The notes under the pieces were generated by a model. The model saw only the letters and a program-made list of their open reading frames with translations, did no database searches and was not told where the DNA came from. 64,000 nucleotides of DNA. It comes from Plasmopara viticola (lineage: Eukaryota; Oomycota; Peronosporomycetes; Peronosporales; Peronosporaceae). The first letter of the stretch is position 1; every line of letters begins with the position of its first letter. Position numbers and translations under genes: made by a program. Location of the stretch: positions 124,001 through 188,000 of the forward strand of contig MBPM02000102.1 in NCBI GenBank assembly GCA_001695595.3, given 5' to 3'. Shown piece by piece: positions 32,456-45,900 of this stretch.

Positions 32456-34207
32456 ATGGGTTTAAGTCGACGAGCTAAACCAACCGAGTCGGCACCCACC
32501 ATCTCGTCGACGTCGTCCAGGTTACTAGCGTTCTTTTCGCACAAGAGACCGGATGATAAACGGTCGTACCATCTTCGCCTTCGAGCCAAAAAGGTCAAAG
32601 TTCGGAGCCAACGCAGCCGTAGCCGGAGTTTCAGTGGTGGAGAAGAAGAGACTGAAGCGTTGCGTAGTCAACTCGGTCCGTCGTCCCATGCACGGGATGC
32701 TGCTGGCTCACGGCATTGCGCCGGCGTTTTTCCACAGCGCTCGTCCCGCTCTTCGTCGCTGCGCTACTCCACGCGATCGTCCGATTCGTCGCTGTCGTCA
32801 GGGTCGTCGAGATCGTCCTTGCATCGAGAAGAAAAACATAATTCGATTGCGAATTTCTTGCAATACCAACTTTGTCGAAAGCCGTCGATGGCAACGCAGG
32901 CTCTCGTTCCGTCATCCCGCGTGAGATCTCGCGAAGTGAGGCGAGAGAGTTCCGTGGTGGAATTCTTGAGCTCGTTTCCACGAGATTTGCCCGCCGACGT
33001 TCGCGTGACGTGCGACGTGGTAAATTTGCACCACTCGAAAGCGTGGATGCGTGACTTGGTAAAGTCGCTCGAGTTTGAGATTCGAGGAACGAAGTGGGCC
33101 GCGTATTATTTGCAGATTGTACACAAGGGTCGCATGCGTCACGAGCTCTCGCAACGGTCGGCCCTTTCCCTTCGGTGGGTCATTTGTGCGCTCGTGCAGC
33201 ACGAAGCACGTGCTCGACAGGTTCAGCAGAAACAATTGGACTCGACGTTGCAGCACAAGATGACGGAATATCGTGTGGCGTTGCAGTGTGTGGCTGGTAC
33301 CAGTGTCGTCAAGTTTGGACGCAAGGGCAAGCCCCACGGGACGCACTTGTGTGTCGAGAATGGCGACACGCTCCGCTGGACGTCGAAATTACTGGCCCAG
33401 GCCACGCACCTTGCAGTGGACGGTGTGACGGCGACCACGACCATGGGCAAAAAGCGTGTCAAGGCGAAGAACGCCATTCCGTTGGTCAGTATCGTACGGA
33501 TCACGTCAGGGCCTCTGACCAGTGTCTTGTCTCGTGCGTTGCACAAAGGGGCGTTGATTGCGGAGGATTGTGGGTGTACGCTGTCAGTGGTAACGCATAC
33601 ACGCACATTGGATTTGAAAACCAAGACGGCGGAAGAAAGGGAATGGCTGCAACGCAGTCTGGCGTTCCTCGTCGATCTTGCGCGGGAGCATGAACGACGA
33701 GTAGCGCAGCAAGTCGAATTGACAATCATGAAGCGCATGGAGACGTTGTCGGTGTGGAAGTATGGCCGCAAAGGCAAACCGCACAAGACGCGCGTCTTTG
33801 TCGATCGCTTTGGCGAAGTCTCGTGGCTTGGACGGAGCGGGGATTCCATGCAATTGGATGAGATTATTGCCGTGCGAGAAGGGCTGGCCACCCCCGTCTT
33901 TGCTCGCGCTCGCGCCGTGGGGTTGCTGTCTTCTGCTAAGGCGGCGCACTGCTTTTCGTTAGTCACGGCCATGCGGTCGCTTGACATTGAAGCCGTGAAT
34001 GAACATCAGCGCGACTGGTTTGTCGTCGCCTTTCGCTATCTGTTGGACAAAGTGCATGAAAAGACGGCGGCCATGCAGCGGGAGCGAGCGGAACGACAGC
34101 TGCGAATGCTGCAGGATCTTTGTCATGGAGATGAGGTGGAGAATTATCTCGCGGGAGACGAAGAGGACATGCTCTATGATGAGTGTCCACCAGCACGACA
34201 CGCTTGA
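32456..34207 (+). CDS. Tandem PH-domain protein with Ser/Arg-rich N-terminus
   Basis: 583 residues, single exon. Residues 1-140 are Arg/Ser-rich and low in complexity (SSRSSSLRYSTRSSDSSLSS), probably disordered. A short unrecognised region (~165-270) follows. Then two related PH-like units occur: VVKFGRKGKPHGTHLCVENG at ~295 and VWKYGRKGKPHKTRVFVDRF at ~440. Each begins with the basic F/Y-GRKGKPH strand seen in phosphoinositide-binding PH domains of the PLC type and ends in an amphipathic helix with a conserved Trp (EEREWLQRSLAFL; EHQRDWFVVAFRYL). Each unit ends in a helical linker. The C-terminus is acidic. Membrane recruitment through phosphoinositides is inferred. No catalytic domain is seen. 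It converges on the ankyrin/RING-like gene with 112 bp between stops. Confidence 0.75.
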   Translation: MGLSRRAKPTESAPTISSTSSRLLAFFSHKRPDDKRSYHLRLRAKKVKVRSQRSRSRSFSGGEEETEALRSQLGPSSHARDAAGSRHCAGVFPQRSSRSSSLRYSTRSSDSSLSSGSSRSSLHREEKHNSIANFLQYQLCRKPSMATQALVPSSRVRSREVRRESSVVEFLSSFPRDLPADVRVTCDVVNLHHSKAWMRDLVKSLEFEIRGTKWAAYYLQIVHKGRMRHELSQRSALSLRWVICALVQHEARARQVQQKQLDSTLQHKMTEYRVALQCVAGTSVVKFGRKGKPHGTHLCVENGDTLRWTSKLLAQATHLAVDGVTATTTMGKKRVKAKNAIPLVSIVRITSGPLTSVLSRALHKGALIAEDCGCTLSVVTHTRTLDLKTKTAEEREWLQRSLAFLVDLAREHERRVAQQVELTIMKRMETLSVWKYGRKGKPHKTRVFVDRFGEVSWLGRSGDSMQLDEIIAVREGLATPVFARARAVGLLSSAKAAHCFSLVTAMRSLDIEAVNEHQRDWFVVAFRYLLDKVHEKTAAMQRERAERQLRMLQDLCHGDEVENYLAGDEEDMLYDECPPARHA

Positions 34208-34319
34208 GGTTGCATTTTTTTCGTTGTGAATTGTTCCTTTTTAAAAATCGAGTCAATACAGATCAAATCATGGAGTCGTCTATTCAATGTCTGGTAGATA
34301 CTTTATAAAGTAGTCGTCT

Positions 34320-36933
34320 TTACCTCGGCGTAAAGTGCAGCACGTCTTGCTGCGTCTTTAGCCACTCTTCCATACGCAAACGTTCAAGCGCTCGCGCATT
34401 GGCAAGGCGCTGCTCGACAAGTTGCGCAAGACCTTGTTGATGCACGTGTTCCAGCACTTCGAGTTGGCCGTTACTGAGTGTACCGAGATCCGTTCCTGGA
34501 ACAAGGTGGTAGACACGCAAGTCGACCGCAGAGACGCGCGATTCCGAGGATTCAAACACTTGTTGCAGGTCCTCCAACGAGTAGCGCATCGAGTCCTTTG
34601 AACTTGTCAAATTGGACATGGAAAGCCCGAGCGACGCGGCTTGGGCTTGTGCAAAATTGTTACGCGTCATGGATTCTTTCGCAATCACTTGGTGGCATCG
34701 AACGCACTTGAAGGAAGACGAATGAGCCATTCGAAACGCCGAAGACTCGAGACATGATGCACAATACAATTGCGTACATGCCGACGCAGTGTTTGCGCCA
34801 TTGCTTTCGAACGAGCCACCGGTACATTCTAGATTATCATGAACTAATTCTCCACATAAACCACACGCCAGGTACCCCAACGTTTCGGCCACATTGTCGT
34901 TCCAAAGCCGCAGTTTACTTAGCCATCGGTCGCGGGCTTCATGAACGTCTTTGTGGCGGGCGTTGTTACGCTGCTGCTTCCATTTCGGTCGCCCATTCGA
35001 CATGGAATGCACACCTGTCGACGCGGATGATGAAGCCGCATATGTACGCGGAATCGCTCCAGACAACGACGTGACACTTGGTCGCCACGGCGACGTCGAC
35101 GTCATCATGGCACTACTTGAGCAATTCAAGCTTAAATCTTTTGAAGCAGCATGTTCAGTCGTTGGCTCACGTGACCGAAAGACTGGCGCATGCGGGTCTA
35201 GTACCGATGACGTCGTAAGGATGCTGTCCGTAGCGTCCCGTGGCCTTCTAGAACGAGCAACAACGGGACGTGTAGCTGACGAAGGAGCCGTTCTACCAAC
35301 CGACAGAATGTGCGCATTTCCAGCTTGTTGCTTCCTCCACTGATGGCGAGTAGTTTGAGAGAAAGAAGTCGGTGCAAACTTTTGCTCGGTCGATAGAGAA
35401 GAAGCCGACGCCTTGTCCGAGCTGCTTAGGGTAGATCGATATTTCTTACCGACGGTAGTCCACACATCAGTCGACGCCATCGAATCGACGTCTTCCTTCG
35501 GTCCTCCACTCGTCTCCTGGGCATCTTCACATACTGCTGTCATCTCATTATCTTCTTCGTCGCTATTCTGATTAAACGACACACTTTGAGCTTGATCCAT
35601 GGACACTCTTTCTTCGTCGGAGCTTGCACAACTTTCATTGTCTTCCTGTGCAATATGAGTCGTCTGAGCCATGGTATCGAGATCAGACACACCTGCAAGC
35701 TCGATCGCAACGTCCGTCGCTTTCTGTCTCTCAAAATTAGCATCCAACTCAACCTCGTGTTGCTGTTGATGCTGTTTCCCTGCCTTGCGCTTCGCCTTTT
35801 TGTTCTTCTTCCTGTGTTTCTTGCTACTGATCCCATTACTCGTCACTTGCTTGTCCGCCTCTTCCTCCATTTCCAGCATCGCCATCATGCGTGACGCAGC
35901 TTCCTCTTCCAGCTGGCGCCAGATCCCACGCAAATACTCCACACACACAAGACTTTCTCGTACTTGCGAGTCTTGTGCTTCTTCCAGCGGAGTCTTTCCC
36001 ATTCCATTTCGTAACGTCAGATCCGCGCCCAGCGTCAGTAGCGTCTTCACACACTCTAAGTATCCACACGAGGCGGCCAAGTGCATGGCCGTACTCCCTT
36101 CTTGGTCTTGCAAGTTGACAAGGTTTCGATTCTTTTCCACCAACATGGTGACAATCTTGGCACGTTGGGCATCACTCACCGCATCCTCTTCCGGTTCTTC
36201 GCCAATCATGACGGCGCATAGCAGTGGGGACGCACCGTATTGATTCAACACGTCGACGTTTGCGCCGTGCTCTAGCAGCACCTTTACCGCTTCGGCTTGG
36301 CCTTCAATACACGCCCAGATCAACGGCGTATCTGCATTGATGTTCCACGAATCCACGACAGTCGCGTCACACGCACACAACGCGGCAATGAGCTCGCCGT
36401 CTCCATTCTATCCAAGAGTATACGACCTCGCAACGTTACAGTGACGTATCAATCACGAAAGAAGCTTGTATCCCTACCTTTGCAGCAAAGTGAAGAGCAG
36501 TGGAACGAAGTTCATGCGTCTGCAAGCTGACGTTGGCACCGCGACGCAGCAGCGCACGCACGACGTCGCAGTGGCCTTCAGCCGCGGCCACCATGAGGGC
36601 CGTAAAGCCGTCCACGTCCACGTCGTTCACATCAACGTGGCCACTCTCGAGGATCTCTTCTAAACATTCTACATCACCTTCGGCTGCACACTCGTAGAAA
36701 TTTATGGCCCACGTCTGGTTGTCAGTCAAGTCCATGGAAAACTCGGCCGTTGTCACTTCCTCTTCGTCCGAGTCGGTCTTTCCATCTGCTGGGACTAGAG
36801 TCATGGTTTCTGCATCAATTGATTCGCAGGACACTGCTGCAGAGGACGCAGGTTGCGATTTGGACTGAGACACGATCGACACGACGCTAGCGGCTAGTGT
36901 TGGGAACGTTTCGGCTTCATTCGCCACGGCCAT
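34320..36933 (-). CDS. Ankyrin-repeat protein with C-terminal RING-like zinc region
   Basis: Two exons, 36933-36478 and 36407-34320, joined in phase across a 70-nt GT-AG intron (donor GTAGGG, acceptor GATAG); total 847 residues. An acidic/Ser N-terminus (1-75) is followed by ankyrin repeats from ~80 to ~335, such as DGFTALMVAAAEGHCDVVRA, NADTPLIWACIEGQAEAVKV and EGSTAMHLAASCGYLECVKT. The intron falls inside a repeat. A Lys-rich stretch (KKHRKKNKKAKRKAGK, ~360) could be a nuclear signal. A long Ser-rich middle leads to a Cys cluster at ~665-735 (CGLCGEL, CTQLYCASCLESS, FKCVRCHQ), spaced like a RING or treble-clef zinc fold. The end is a Leu/Arg-rich helix. An E3-ligase or scaffold role is inferred. 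The zinc class is uncertain. Confidence 0.8.
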
Positions 36934-39900
36934 TGCGTTCCTGAAATTGTAGACTTCAGGAATTTCATAAACTTTTTCCAGTTATTCCTAAGCTAAATTT
37001 CACAAATTAAAAGTGTTCGTCTGGCACTGACACTTTGCCTTAATGTGGAAGCTAATTGATGCCCAATCGTTAAAACACAAGGCGACCTACTTTAGCGTTG
37101 TATGGTGGAGAGGCTGTGCATATAAAACTTACGGCGATTGAAACAAAACATTTGACGCTTTTGATGCTTGATTGGTCTGAGTCTGTAGCTCATGATTTTA
37201 TAAGCCGTGTCGTGGCAATCCTGTACCAATTGGAGAGTTAAGCCAAACACTTGGGTGAAAGCTGCTGCACCAAATGTTGCTATTTTGGGTTAATCGACCA
37301 ATCTGCACTTGTGTGGATAGGATAGAGGCATTCAGATGAACGTGTTTGGCGTGCGATCGAAAAAGAATAGTAGTATTAAATGACCAAAGTACTAGTAGTT
37401 GCTCAATTTGCAATCGTCGTGTTGATTCCATAATCTTTCGTACCTTAACGTTGCAAAATTGCTGCCGCACACTGTGAGGTGGTAGATGTGTGACTAGAAA
37501 TTGTTATTAGTACTGACGGCTGAGATTGTGTGTCGTCTGTTGTGTTGACTTTTAGCTATGTTATAGGATGACGTGTTGTTTTGGTTATCAGGTCACATAA
37601 CAGGTAGCGGCTGATGCACACTAGGTAGGCTTGTATCTTAAAGGGTTCTTAAATAGTGTCTAATTGTTGGCATCGAGAGATTGATCCAATGTGCAGCATG
37701 CAAAGCTGAATTTGTCGGCTCACGAAAGCCCAAAATGGCCGTGGTGGCAATACTTGGTCTTGCAAGCTGGTTTCGTAGCTTATCTGACGAGATGTGAAGT
37801 TGAGAAGCAAAAGACTTTGGTGTAAACCGTGTCAAATTGTCTGAGTTGAAAATGATGGCGTTACGATGAGAAATATTTCGCAAGTTTTACGTATTAGATT
37901 AAAAAGTAGGTAAAAAACTGTGTTTGGCTAGTAGGTTGTCAGTTCTGTACAATTCCTGCTAGCAGAATCGAGTCGCATGTTTCGTCTTGTACCATTCCCA
38001 ATGCGGCCTGGTTGCTCAACGCTGTATCCAGCAATGAATGAAAACGACACAGAGTATAATTGTTGTACATGACTAAAAACCCTCGATGGGAGCTCATAGC
38101 ACGGCCGGTAGATGCAAGAGTTTTTTTTATTCATCGAATTTCCCCCCTTAACACGAATTGAGCTCGCTTTTTGTACAGCTCGACGATGACAAAAAGTCAC
38201 TCCATTTTGGCGTAGGAAGAATTAGAAAGGGAATCTTATTCTATGTTTTGCCACTTGGGTTCGCCTTTTGCATGATGTACCAAAAAGAAATTTTGATTTT
38301 TTTATGCTCAGGCGTGACGATCTTCGAAGTCGAGACTTTTAAACGCATTACTGCTTATTAGGATGAATCTAGAATAAGCAGCGTACATTATTGAGTGAAG
38401 CATACATCGCGTGGGCTTCATGTTGCGCAGTAATAGTAGGCTGCAGATTTTTTGTGCCGAGAAAGAAAACAAGTGCCCTATGAAGCCTCTAAAATGTTAC
38501 TTTCTAAGTTTAAGAAAGCAGTTTTATCAATACAAAGCACGGAGGGTATCAAGTGACAAGAATTGCGACGCTCAAGCAGCCGTGTATACACGACTTAACT
38601 CGTATGACATCCTTTCCCAATCGGCACTCGCATTATTATTGTAGTTGGAGCTCGACATTCAAGCACACTAATAACGCATGTCGCTCTGATCGCATTTCTG
38701 AGCACCAATTCATTTGTTGGAAGGTATTTTCATATAGGAGGTTTGCCGAGGGGTAGAGGCCTGTGGCCCGGATTGAGTTCGTAATAAAGGTCTTACAAAA
38801 CCGCTATATTGTCCTGGTGGCTTATGCGTGATTGGCACATTTGATATTTGTCGGTCAATTAAGTGCGTAGATAGGTGCATGCTGTGAGGCAAATAAGTGA
38901 AGCCTTGAGGCTCTCTCCAATATAAGCGAGAGATTACGAAGCAGGCCAGTAAAGCCTTTCATATTAAATAAGCCGATGGGAACTCTTCGTGAAGAAAACT
39001 CTAAACGAGCCGAGTGCTTCCACAAAGGCGATACTATCTTAGTCGACGCCTGTCCATGGGGTTTTAGCCTTGCAGAGAAAGCGCATATATTGTACCAATG
39101 TCGCATTACTAGCGCTAGTCTCTTTCAGTCTTTGGAAGTGTGAAATTAGTGCAACAAGCCCAAATGCGGTAGTCATGTAAACCAATCCGTTGATTTCTTT
39201 CCATGATTGCGTACAAGAAACCAAAGCCGGCACCTCGTGATCTCAATGCACCTCAAGTGCCGGAGTGATCTATCGTACGTGTATATTGCAAGTGGCGGTG
39301 ATACGTAATTTTTTCAAGTGCATAGCTTAAATAAAAACCTTGGCAGGTGCTTAGTTTAGGCCGCCGTTAAAGATGCGTGTCAATTTAGGTTTCGGTCAAA
39401 GTTTCTGATTTTTGCCGCAATCTTGTCAAGGTTTATTGAGTGAACGAAGTTGCCAATACATATGTCTACAGTGAAGCTAGATTTCTTTGTAAATCTTGCT
39501 GTGTAACAAAGCAACGCAAGATAATACGCTGTAAGAGTCCCGCCTTGTATGGGCATGGTAATTCTATGAGGCACAGCGCGCTCAAAATTCTCACTCGGCC
39601 GATTCGGTTCCCCCTTGAAGATTCCTAATACAATGGCGCTATCCGATGGAAGCGTTGCTTTGTAAGCTGTAATACACAAAGCCAAATCAGCTTTGGTACA
39701 TCGAATTTGTACCAAAAATATATATGGCTGCATTTTGTCGCAAATCTGATGCCGATGCATAATCTTGGACATGAGATAACAATAAGGTAGTGTGATCCGC
39801 GTCAGCCAAAAGCCAGTACAGTTGTCAGTAAAGCTAGTAGTATATGTGGTAGGGATAATCTATCAAAATCCCTTTTGCGGTCAGTCAAACGAATACATAG

Positions 39901-42900
39901 ATAATCATCAAGTGCCTCCACAAAGCATAGAAAAGCAAGAATAATGAATCTTCTCGCGCCAAGCAACATTTGATCTCCGCCGATTTGTTTAGAGATTAAC
40001 TGAGTGCGGTCTGGTTGGCGAAGGTTTTTTATCATGCTTTAAAAGTTTTACAATCATTGCATCACCGATCTATTCTCCGGTTGATGAATATAAAACGGCA
40101 TTCCATCTCGCCACGACATCCAAAGACGTAAGGATGTGACCACGATCAAATGAAGGCTACCTTTCTAAAAGCTGGTCACAAGATGCTATCGAAGGCTTTG
40201 ACAATGTCAACGCCCGCATGCATTCTTCGCACAGTTTGTGTAGGGCTTGAAATCTGCTATGAGCGAGATAATTGGTACCCGCATGAATCACCAATTGGTG
40301 AACAGTATCAGAAGCTATACATGTGTCTTGCGTCAATAATAATATGACGATGAGCGATAGGTCTCAATTGGTCGTGTAAACCTGCGAAGAATGTGCACGA
40401 CGCTATGACTTAGTAATTCTTTTACTTGCATGTTTGTTTGTCATGTCTCACTTTTTACTCCGCGCTCAAGCGTTTAAGTTTATATACAGTGCTTAATCGA
40501 CACACTATCTGGTACTAACGCCTTCCCAATGATAATTGTCATGAATACCTAGCATGCCCTATTCGCCACGACAGAGGCATCTGACAGAGCCTTATGGGCC
40601 CTTGGCAACTGAATCGCGTAACTTCCTTGCAAATGGAAATTGCTGTTTGGAAGCATTCTGCAAATGTTGAGATTATACAAACATTGATTGGAGTGATTGG
40701 TAACAGAATGTACAATGCACATTGCTAATACAGCGGGGTCTTCTGCTGTTGCCCCGTCGCTGCGTCTAAATTTAGTGATTGTGGCCTTGAAATTTAAGCA
40801 ATCGAATCCGACAAGCTAGTACTTAGTTGTCTCTAGCGCGAGATACTAGTATAGTTTGTGTCATTTTGGATCCAGGTTCCGTACTTCTCGTTACACTTTG
40901 AGTCATTGTCGGTCAGTGGGGCGTTGAGCTGACCCAATTATCAAGCAATTATTTTAAGTGCGAGCTGAACGTGAACTTACAATTTAGAATTAATCATCTG
41001 CTCAATTTAATTGGCTGCCTTGATCCGGATTCTACGGAATCATTTTCGGGTCAAGCGACTACATACTCGAGCCACAGGTCGGTTGTAGGTGAACGGAGAA
41101 AAATTTGTCGTGAAGTCTTGAAAAGGGCTTGAAAAATCATTTCAATGTAAGCAAGCCACAATTGTTTTATCAATCCTTTCTCGTATCGTTCTTATATACG
41201 AGTTGCTATTATTTATTACTTAAATACAGGCGTAGGAGACCTCCTGGTCGGGATGCTTTTATTGCCTCAAATATTTCCTTTGATCTATAAATATGTAAAT
41301 CCGGGGCTCGTAACAGGAATTTTTAATTTCTTGTAACTGAATTCATATCTATTTTATTTTTTGGTTAAGCAAAGTGTCAGTGAATTGTATTACCTGCCTG
41401 AGCTCGTTGTTGTCCGGTCCTGTTGCGGTTTATAAAATCAAGTCGTAAAGGTCAAGGGTGTTGACCGTCAATTCTCTTGCATCTGCGTGCTGAAGCTGAA
41501 GCCACATTCGGAGCAGATACATACTTGGCTCGTTTGCGTCTATTCAAAAACTTCCCGAATTTGACCCATTAAAGCTTCATATTAGAACGGCTTGTGTCGT
41601 TCCGGACAACTTTAAATTCGTATTTACATTTAGATCCCGTTAAAACCAAGACAGGCGTTTCCATGGTACACGTTTCAACCGAAAAAACCAACACTTTCTA
41701 ATTTAAATCCAAATGGTATGTAATTTTCAAAATACGAATTTTCAATCTCTCGCATAATAAGCTATAGCAGCTTTGCAGCAAGCTCATTGTCGAAAAGCTT
41801 TCATCGACTGCGTGTGGGGCTACTTTAGTCGTCTGTATCGGGACACGCCGTACATTAGACCTAAGGCGTCCACATCTTTCTGTCCAGTACTTGGATGCGA
41901 TTAGTATGGAGAGGCCTGTTCAAAAGATTTGTCCATCGTGATATTAATGTCGGCCATAAGTATGTGCACCGCCTGTCATTTGTCATCTAAAAGGTTATAG
42001 AGAAAATCGTCAGAGAATGCGATAATAAAGTCACCTCGCCTTGAAGACAGCATGTGTAGCGTATAATTTGCCAAACATGGTCTTGAGCTGCGCGCTCTAG
42101 AGTCGGCGACATGTACATTGTGTTTGCTACTCTATAGTGAACCTTCTTTATTGAACGTCACCCCTTGATCAATTGGTGCTTGAAGAGAAGTTGCTAAAAC
42201 GTGGTAAGTCTAGCTACTTTCATCTCGTTCGTATTCAGCAAAACTTCATCGAAGGCCCAAATGCTTGCAGAGGCATTTGAGAGAGAACTTTTTGCCGAGT
42301 GTTGGGAACTGCATATTTTACCAAAATCGCTAAGTAAAATGAGCACTAGCCATGGCGTTCGACTAACATCAATAATGCGTCCGCGCAGGCTAAGGATCGG
42401 CAAAGATGCTTTATCGGCAATAAATGTCCAGTAATACTTGCATTTTCATTAAATTGTTGTACACGTTCGGCGCAAAGAACATTAAAAGCAAGTGGGTAAT
42501 GGCACCGAAGCTTAATACTCTTCACTTGGGAGATGGGCCTCGGACAAGTGGACCACATTAATGAAGTCAATATCGTAGTGGCACCGCAGTCCATCCTTCA
42601 GGTCCGTAGATTCGTCGCTTGTGATTGTCTCCATGCTGATTGCCCATAAACCGCATGAGCTTTAAGAAGCTGGCAGGTGTAAGGTGAGAGTAGCAGAAAA
42701 AAGTAATGGAAGTATGCTGGATGCGCTTGATTCGCTGCCAAAATGTCTTAGTGTGATGTTAGCTTCTAGGCAACTTGATTTATAAGCGTCAAAATGTACT
42801 GCAAATTATAACAACGGTCTCGTTTTCTGATTCCTGCACTGAGCAGCCATACCTACCATTTTCTTACGATGGCATATCTCAATGATTCTTTTATCGTCAC

Positions 42901-45900
42901 ATAGATCGTCAGCACAGGCAGCGTAACAAGACTATCAATTTGTTCATCGCTCCTGATAATGTGTAGTATTCAATTAAAGTTTGATTAGCATCACATGCGT
43001 CCTGATGCATGTATAGTCTTTAGACAACATTCGCTTTATGTACATTCATTGCATGTGTCCTGAACATATTAATTTGATCATCGAATTCTTGAGCAATTTA
43101 CAAGTAAACGTGTATATTTAAGTCTGCAACACAAATCCCGCGTGATAATACATAATGATCCACTTAGTTTGGAGAAGTGTTTCACTCGAGGAAACACATG
43201 TGGAACATCATGTGCCATACTTGATTCAATATCGTGAAACGGTTCATAAATTATTGTTCCTTTTAATGGGTTTGGTGAAACTTTCGCCTACTTTAAAGCC
43301 GTACTTTTTGACTTGAGAAGTGAGCTTTTGTGCAGCATGGAACGGTTAAACAACAAGCAGATTGATTAAAACTTTCTTTTGTTATGCGTTGACGGGAGAA
43401 CTTTGTTCACACTACTGAAAATCTGTTTTCGACTTACTCCTTTTTTGTTTTGATCGAATGATCGCTTGCAAGAACAACTTCACATTCTACAATTTTTTTT
43501 GGAGCGTCTCACGTACCACCTCGTAGCCTGTAAGACCTCTCCGCACATTAAGGTGCTAACGCACAACTTTTTTCTAGTAAATAACACAAATGTATCGCGA
43601 CAGCGCCTTAGCGTAATTAAAACGCCAAACGCGTGCCGCATCTCGATGCAGGTCATTATTATATCTACTGTCAGTCAATGAGGTACTTTAAGATATATTA
43701 GATATCGTGCACGCCAACACCAACACCCGTGTCAATGCTTCTGACTTCTAATAAACTTGATAAGTGCGCAAGCGGCTCGACTTACCCTTGTTTTGAGCGC
43801 TCACTGCCGGCGGAATGGACATCATGCCTTCAAGTTCGTCCTTCGAGACTATGTAATCATGTGACCACAAAATGTCTTTCAACGTCCACGTCGGCACCTT
43901 TGCACGTTCTACTCGAACAAATTCGATCTGTGCGTAAACACCTCATATGAGTCAAATGATAAAAATATTTTAGCACCTAAGGTGCCTATGGCTTGGTAGA
44001 GATCTGCCAAAAAATGCCAGACTTTGAGAGCTATTAAACGTCCGCATTCTGAAGCACGTGCCTCATCTTCATTCTTCATTCGGAAGTCATACGAAGCAGT
44101 GAATCTCGAGACGGTAATGGTCATTCCGACAATGTCTCCATCGTATTTACTTGCATTCAGATCAACATTCGGTGATAGTGTCGAATCAGCGCATGAAGCC
44201 AGTGTCGCGGCTTTTCATGCCTTTAAGAGACTAACGAAGCAGCTGAGCAGAATCGAACAGACAATAACCTGCGGGTCTTTAAGTTCAGTTTGGACCCCGC
44301 AAAGAACTATAGCTACCAGATCTATCAACTACCTCATAACGGTGGTAAAGCGTATTGCGAGGGGTGTTTTAGCTTTCGAGCAGTGGCATGGTCTGAGACA
44401 TATCTACAATCTTGCATTTTATTGCCAATTGCGAGCCAAGGTATAAGTGGGGCGCTATTCGCGTGCAGACAAGATGTCAGGTACGGTGCCCATATGATAT
44501 CCACACAGTTTTTAGCCACCGGCTAAATTTAGGCATCCGACGGTTTACGGTAAATCCTTTATTTCCTTCCATGCTGGTATCAGAAGTACAGAAGGCCGGC
44601 GCGTCGGAGATTTTAGCAAACGTGTTAAACTTTCGCTAGCGGTGCTTTATATAAAAAGGGTTTACTTCGGATAAAAATAATCCAATAAATCCAGTAAGAC
44701 AACCGACACTGCTGAAATACACAGTGCGTCCACAAGTTCTCATGATACCGTGAACGTGCGTGGGTGCAATTAGGGCCCACCTCGCACTTCTTCACGCAGT
44801 CCAGTCATAAGCTGTTCAATCGACACATTTGTCATACTAATAGTACTTCTTGTAAACTGCAACACTGAAGCCGCAAACTTTAAAGGTGCAAATAATCCGA
44901 TCAAGCAAGTGCAACACAAACGATAAACCTCGATGTGCGTACAGTGAAAATATACGAAGAACTCACGCCATATCGCAGATTGACTTAACCAAAGCTAACA
45001 AGCTCAATATTTGCATCTTGCCTATTCTAAGCATTTTGACGAACGGCCGAAGTCCACATATTCGTATATAACCTCAATGGCAACTGACTGCTAGCGCAGC
45101 GAATTTGCGGTCAAAATTCGTTGAGCTGTTGTCAGAAAAGTTTCAGACTTGTCCCGATATAGAAATTGTCCGGTACATAGAGTGGCGCCGACCGCGCGCT
45201 TTTCTCACTTTGACCAGATGCGTTTCAGGTTTACCTGTATGGTCTGCGCCAAAGCAGAGATCGATACAAAAAAACATTCTTACTAGTCACTCAAAGGGAG
45301 TAGATAGGCAGATCGACTGTTGTGGGTGTAAGAAATACCTGTAGATTCTGTGAATAGGTCAGAAAGCAAGCGCGAGATCGGCGCGAGTTGTGAAACAGTA
45401 TTGGGTTGCCTTAACTGAGAAGAAGGACCGGGTTCGACGACCACCCACTTAAGCAATGCGTTGGTGCGTATAGACCCATAGGAATGGGGAGAACGGCATA
45501 GAGTTCACCATTCGCCCCAATGCCTTACCGCACGTATTTCTCGGCAGCGGTAGGACACTCGCCATTAAAACGCGCTGGCACAGGCCGAATTCGGTGATTA
45601 TAGATTAGAAAACGACGGAGGGAAAGCCTGGCAATTTTTGTGAAAAGTAAAGTCAAACTATGGTCGTCGGCGGCTGTACTCGACGGCGGCTAGTAGTACT
45701 CCGTTGAGAATTAACTATAGCAGCGAGAACTGTCTCGGAGTTTGGGAACAAGCACGATTGGGCACTCATGCTTATGTTGGCAAAGTGAAACGTCAATGAA
45801 GTGGTCAGAACTGTGCAGGCTGAGCGGTAAAGCTAGCCAATAGCTCATGTCGATGCATCAGAAACTACACTGCGACGTGAAATAGATTAAAATTGAGCCC

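Noticed and set aside
33223..33987. A 254-codon open frame on the minus strand
   Set aside because: It lies wholly antisense to the tandem-PH gene, has no recognisable domain and reflects the codon bias of the real gene.
44024..44446. A 140-codon plus-strand frame in the desert
   Set aside because: No domain, signal peptide or repeat; composition like the surrounding noncoding DNA. Overlapping frames of similar length argue for chance.
45420..45450. A tRNA T-arm-like GGGTTCGACGACCACCC
   Set aside because: No matching acceptor stem, anticodon arm or D-arm could be found around it.
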